Shown: in pieces, positions 59,701 to 64,000 of the stretch
Layout of the letters: each line of letters begins with the position of its first letter
Numbering within the stretch: position 1 is the stretch's first letter
Source of the DNA: Coleophoma eucalyptorum
Taxonomy: Eukaryota; Ascomycota; Leotiomycetes; Helotiales; Dermateaceae
Assembly: GCA_026120035.1 (NCBI GenBank)
Contig: JALRME010000013.1
Span: forward strand, 992,001-1,056,000
Length of the DNA: 64,000 nt
Reading direction: 5' to 3'
Made by a program: the position numbers and the translations under genes
The notes under the pieces: model-generated
Database searches by the model: none
Seen by the model: the letters and a program-made list of their open reading frames with translations, nothing else
Told to the model about the DNA's origin: nothing

Positions 59701-62700
59701 TCGTCCCAATTCTCTGGAGACGCAAGAGCCGGTGCATTAGCTGGGGGGTTGTCAAGCTCAACTCCACCAATGAGCAGTCCGCGGGGATCCAGGACCACCT
59801 AGAGCCTAATCGTCTCTTCGGGGAAGCAACCAGGTGCAGCAGGCCAAGAGGACAGGGAACAGAGAGGGGGGAGGGGGGATAGTCGGTGTTCCTCGAGCCT
59901 GAAAGCCGGAAAGCCTAAAATGCAAGTCAGTGATTGTCTTCGCATAGGCGCTAATGAAATTAAAGCGAACACTCATTCTGAGATATTTGGGATTTGATGA
60001 TTGAATGTCTTCTCGTCGTCCCTTCCGACAAGGCGCATGGGCATTTCGCTTGTCCAGCTGACGGAGTCCGGCGTGTTCTGCCTGTGCTCACAGTTTCCGT
60101 TTTGTTTTTTTTTTGGTTTTTTTTTTCGCTACGAGGCACCGCCAACATGTGGCCAGACGGTTTGGCTAAGGCACGACGGAAGGGAGGCTTGCTTTAGACT
60201 CAGCCTTGGGCAAAGAATCTGTGTTTGAGCCCCTTGAACCGTCGACGGCCGGCTCAAAAGGGCTCGAACTCTGATAAAGCCCTTTCCCAAAGCCCCAAAA
60301 TTGCCACCACATATCTCTTACGACACAATGCATAACTCTTGCATGAGCCTGGGCTGAAGATTTCCTCCCAAACTGTACATCAGACTTCGTTCTCAGGATC
60401 ATCGCCGACAGGATGGCAGGTGCGCTCGCTATACGCCATTTTGGAGGTGCGGATGCTGTCGAAACATGGCGAACACGCTCTTTGTATCAGCCATCCACAC
60501 CCTCGCCTTTCCCACTTCGCATCACAGCACCACGGCTGTAGGAGCTCCCGTGCAGATCAGAGCCAACTGTCAATGAGGGTAGCATACCCGCAACTACGAA
60601 GTCGCATCACTATGCACCTGAATACCGGAAACTCCAAGATTAGAACCTGCACCGGATGTTTGCACACACGCGAGATGGTACCGTACTCTCTTTAGCACGT
60701 TGCCTTAGCGTGACAAGTGGGATCGCTATGACGATACCAAAATTTATCAAGTGTGGTACACTTTCACGTGAGGCGCTCCCCTATTACCAACAAACGCGAA
60801 ACATACGCGCTGCGATTGCTGCGAATGGCTTCAAGCTACCCCAGGCGTTCGTTTCTCCGGACAGGGGATTCTTGGCTTCCGTTGCAGCCATTCTTTGAAG
60901 ATGAGTTCTAAAGTCTTCCCTTAGTTTCTTTCGCAATGCGACTCCCTTAACTCTGACGGCCCTTACATCCATCTCCACATTTAGAAAGCAGCCAGTCATT
61001 CCCGATGGCTTTGTTTCTCCTAGGCCGACGAAAAGTTAGGAGCTGGATGGGCGTCACCATTTCGCACATGCTAATCTTCGAAACATGACGACCTGCCGTC
61101 ACGAACCTGTCTATGTTTTATCGTACGGGGACGTGCGAATACTAAACTCTACAGTGCTTCTCTGACAGCTTTTCAGAATTAGGCTTTGGCAGTAGCCTTT
61201 GGCAGGCTGCTTGTTCATTTACTGCCATCAGATCAGTCAAGAAAGTTCTGAGGCATTGACAACGGGATAGAGGAAATGGCAGAATCCGGAGAGCAAACAT
61301 ATTAGCAGGTTTCATACCATTGCACTATAGCTTTTACGTTGTTAATGGCTATTGTACAGAATCTATCATGACTTGTGTTAGCGATCTTTGCTCAGACCTC
61401 CCTCCTACAAAGTCAATCCGAAATCCGTCATCTTAACAGCACCCTGGTATTGTTTGGTCATCATTATGCATTAGGGAGAAACATAACGTCCAAAGCTTCC
61501 TCAGAAACTATCTCGGTAGAAACCCTGACGGCTTATTGACGCCATCAATACCTCTGCTGGTTGTAATATTTAGGTATAGTAATACTTTAAGCTTCTTCTT
61601 TGCCTTTCGCGCCATGGCCTCTATGGATATTATATGACTTGCAGTAGGCTCTTTAATGCATCATTGCTAGGCATGTAGATAGAGGACGACCAATCGCACA
61701 GAAGAAATAGACCTGCCTTATCGCTTCAGCATCTTTCTTGCATTAAAGTATGTTTCTTTACGAACACGACACAGGTACGGAGAAAGTCTCCGGAATCCCT
61801 GGGAATATCTGCTTTGGGCCTCACTGCACTGCCTTTGTAACTAGTCCTTACATATGCACATCACTACCGGTTGCAAAAGCTCGCGCCCTCTTCTGTACAA
61901 GCAACCAGTTGTGCTTGATGTCTGTGCTGGAAATATACATTTTCTTTCTTCTCCGCCGTTCTCAATTCTCTATTTGTTGCCTACCGGTAGCCAACCGTCT
62001 ACTCTTCCCCCTCTCTCGTATTTCTTCAAACCTTGAGAATTAATGGAAGAGAGTTGTGCCCAAAGGGTAAGTGCTCAATAAATTTTCTTTGGCACCTTTT
62101 GTTATGGACTTTGTAACTTGCGTTGTTTAGGGGTCGTGTGCATACTGTCACCAATGGGTCTTGCAACCCGTTATCAGCTGGAGTAAGTGCATTTTTTGTT
62201 TGCGAATCCGGTCTTGGCTGGCTTGAATTGCAACTCAATCGGAGTCGCCCTCTAAGGTGAGACTTGGCTTGTTCGCTCCGTTTATCTCCCAGTATGATGT
62301 CGACAATGAAGGTTTGGGGTTAGAAAGATGGGGGGGGTTCTCTGTGTAAGATTTGAGATAGGCTGCCAATCTTTCAAAAGCTCTGTAATTGTTGCGCGTA
62401 GATGCCGGGGCTTAGTTGCCCGCCAGACTTGTAGAATATTGTACGACATTTGCATGCTTTCCTATATTTCACACACAACTATCATGGAGCTTCCTTGCAG
62501 AGAGGAGGCTGTAGAAGGTTTTGAATGAGCCATAACTTAGATGTAGTAGTCTTTTAAGTTCTGTTTATATGTCGCTCGATCCAAGATTCTAGTCTCTACA
62601 TTCGATAGGGTTAGTATATTACAAATATCCATACTACAGCTTATATTCACATGTAGGTTTGCGAATATACTGTTCTCTCTTAGAATAATGTTTTAAATCT

Positions 62701-64000
62701 CTTGGTCAAAATCCTTTATTAAGCAAACAGCATAAAAGAAGGGTTTCCGTTATCTAGTCTACTTGAGACCCTTCCTGCATGTTCCAGATACACAGGCTTG
62801 GCCAAGGTCATCTCTCCTACGTTGTCTTATTTGACCATCTCATGGCAATCGCAATTCCTCAGCCATCTGTTAGTCACAAATATATGCAGGTGCAAAACTC
62901 TATGATCCTTCAGTATCTATTCTATCCACGATTACGAAGCATGTATGTGAATATCCTCTATTTACATGAACAGTGGCTATCGCTAGAAGAAAGTTACTTA
63001 GACCATCATAAACTACGAAGGATTCTTAAGCCTGCCAACCGACCCCGGAGTTCCACAATCCTTTCGGATATGTCTCTCAATCCACGTGTACGAAATTCAA
63101 AATCCAGATCATGGCCTCGTCTCATAAAATCCTACGGGTGTCGCCCACGCAAGAAGGATAACAGCCGTGGAAAAGAGTTCAATAGTACTTGCAGATGCAT
63201 ATATCGAAACCCGTCCCGCTATCAGCCTTACCTATCTGCCTATCCATCTCTCGAGCCACTGTACTTGGTACCCAACTGTAAAGTCGATGTCACCTCCACC
63301 AAAGATGCAATCGCACTGGATAATTTCGGCTTGTCAACAGCCTCGCATGCCGTCTGCTTCTGTCCCGTACCAAACTTTTGTCCCTAATTTTATGGCCCAC
63401 TTAAGCCGGTACTTGAGAGCGAGCTGGAACTTTTTGTCGCGCGCATATGCATTGCGAGCGGGAAAGACTGAGACATGTTGGAATGGGCAACCCTGTACCT
63501 AGTATATGCATGTCCACCGGGTAAGGAAAATACCCGAGAAGCGACCGTTAGGTACTTGGTGGATTATCCATATTATCGCCGTTTGTCAAAAACATTAAAA
63601 TCCGCGCGCGTCCGTGTTCGTGCCAAACTTTTGCTACCAACCCCCCCCCCTACCAAAGAAATTCCCCACGGCCATTTCGTCTATCGTTCACTCGGTGGCT
63701 AATCATCGCTCGTTGAGTGGAGGGCTATGGACCTTATCTTTCTTCGGTCCATGTACAGTAGCTGACGAATTGTCTCAAACCTTCCAGCTGGTTAAATGCC
63801 CCCTGTATACCACCACTCCATAGCCACTTATTAGAGTGGTGATATAGCGTACGAAGCCATTTTCGCATACACATCTTAGTACTTCGGAGTATATGTCTTG
63901 CAAATGCCTTCTTGTCGATCTTGCAGTCCCGTTGCAAAAATCTAAATAGAAGAGGACCGTCTGGATCATTCTCCGATGACCATGTCCCTGGGTTGTATAT

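Larger units (their letters stand above)
54073..64000. other. About 10 kb without a recognisable gene upstream of the RasGEF gene
   Basis: The first 2.2 kb (to about 56.2 kb) probably serve as promoter and long 5' leader of the reverse-strand RasGEF; they are CT/GA-skewed with simple repeats. From 56.2 to 64 kb open frames are short, overlapping and without motifs on both strands; the longest, 62779-63387 (+), is 202 codons and looks non-genic. Homopolymers include two runs of about ten T at 60100-60130 and a run of about twelve C near 63642-63653. Confidence 0.45.

Noticed and set aside
62779..63387. 202-codon open frame (+)
   Set aside because: No domain, no conserved look, overlapping frames in the same region and no clear promoter; length alone is not enough.

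Overview
The window looks like nuclear DNA of a filamentous ascomycete (Pezizomycotina, perhaps Leotiomycetes; the class is inference). The grounds are intron-containing genes (48-173 bp introns, GTRNGT donors, CTRAC-like branch sites), two Zn2Cys6 regulators, palA of the PacC pH pathway, fungal-only families (2EXR, DUF6604, Asl1-type GH128, CYP504-like P450) and one isolated 5S rRNA gene, since 5S genes are dispersed in this group. No prokaryotic operons, CRISPR arrays or intact transposons were seen. All gene models were spliced by eye.

Layout. 0-9 kb (+): 3' part of a GRAB/GRIP-type golgin (Rud3-like), palA/RIM20, and a VIT/von Willebrand A protein. 9.8-10.7 kb: a small 2EXR-domain gene. 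12.0-14.4 kb (-): cobalamin-independent methionine synthase, with a TCACGTGA box in its promoter. 16.6-17.7 kb (-): an aldo-keto reductase. 18.4-19.4 kb (+): a membrane-anchored GH128-like glucanase. 20.9-23.4 kb (+): a Zn2Cys6 regulator. 24.1-26.8 kb: a DUF6604 pseudogene with at least three frame breaks and a stop. 27.8-30.4 kb (+): a secreted sedolisin protease in nine exons. 30.8-32.5 kb (-): a CYP504-like P450. 34.5-35.0 kb: the 3' stump of an MFS exporter gene.

The most interesting part is 36.0-45.5 kb, a compact set of five genes: a Zn2Cys6 regulator; a cytochrome b5-NADH b5 reductase fusion, divergent from a P450 that has a soluble N-terminal extension and no membrane anchor; and a short 3-hydroxyacyl-CoA dehydrogenase, divergent from a YWTD/SMP-30-like beta-propeller. 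Both bidirectional promoters carry paired inverted CTCCG/CGGAG motifs, which suggests co-regulation, probably by the adjacent regulator. I read this as a candidate catabolic or specialised-metabolism cluster: oxygenase plus its electron donor, then a dehydrogenase and a possible lactonase. The substrate cannot be told from sequence.

45.5-64 kb is sparse: a 5S rRNA gene at 46.3 kb, a Cdc25-type Ras exchange factor with SH3 domain at 50.4-54.1 kb (-), and about 10 kb upstream of it that is pyrimidine-rich, microsatellite-bearing and without a recognisable gene.
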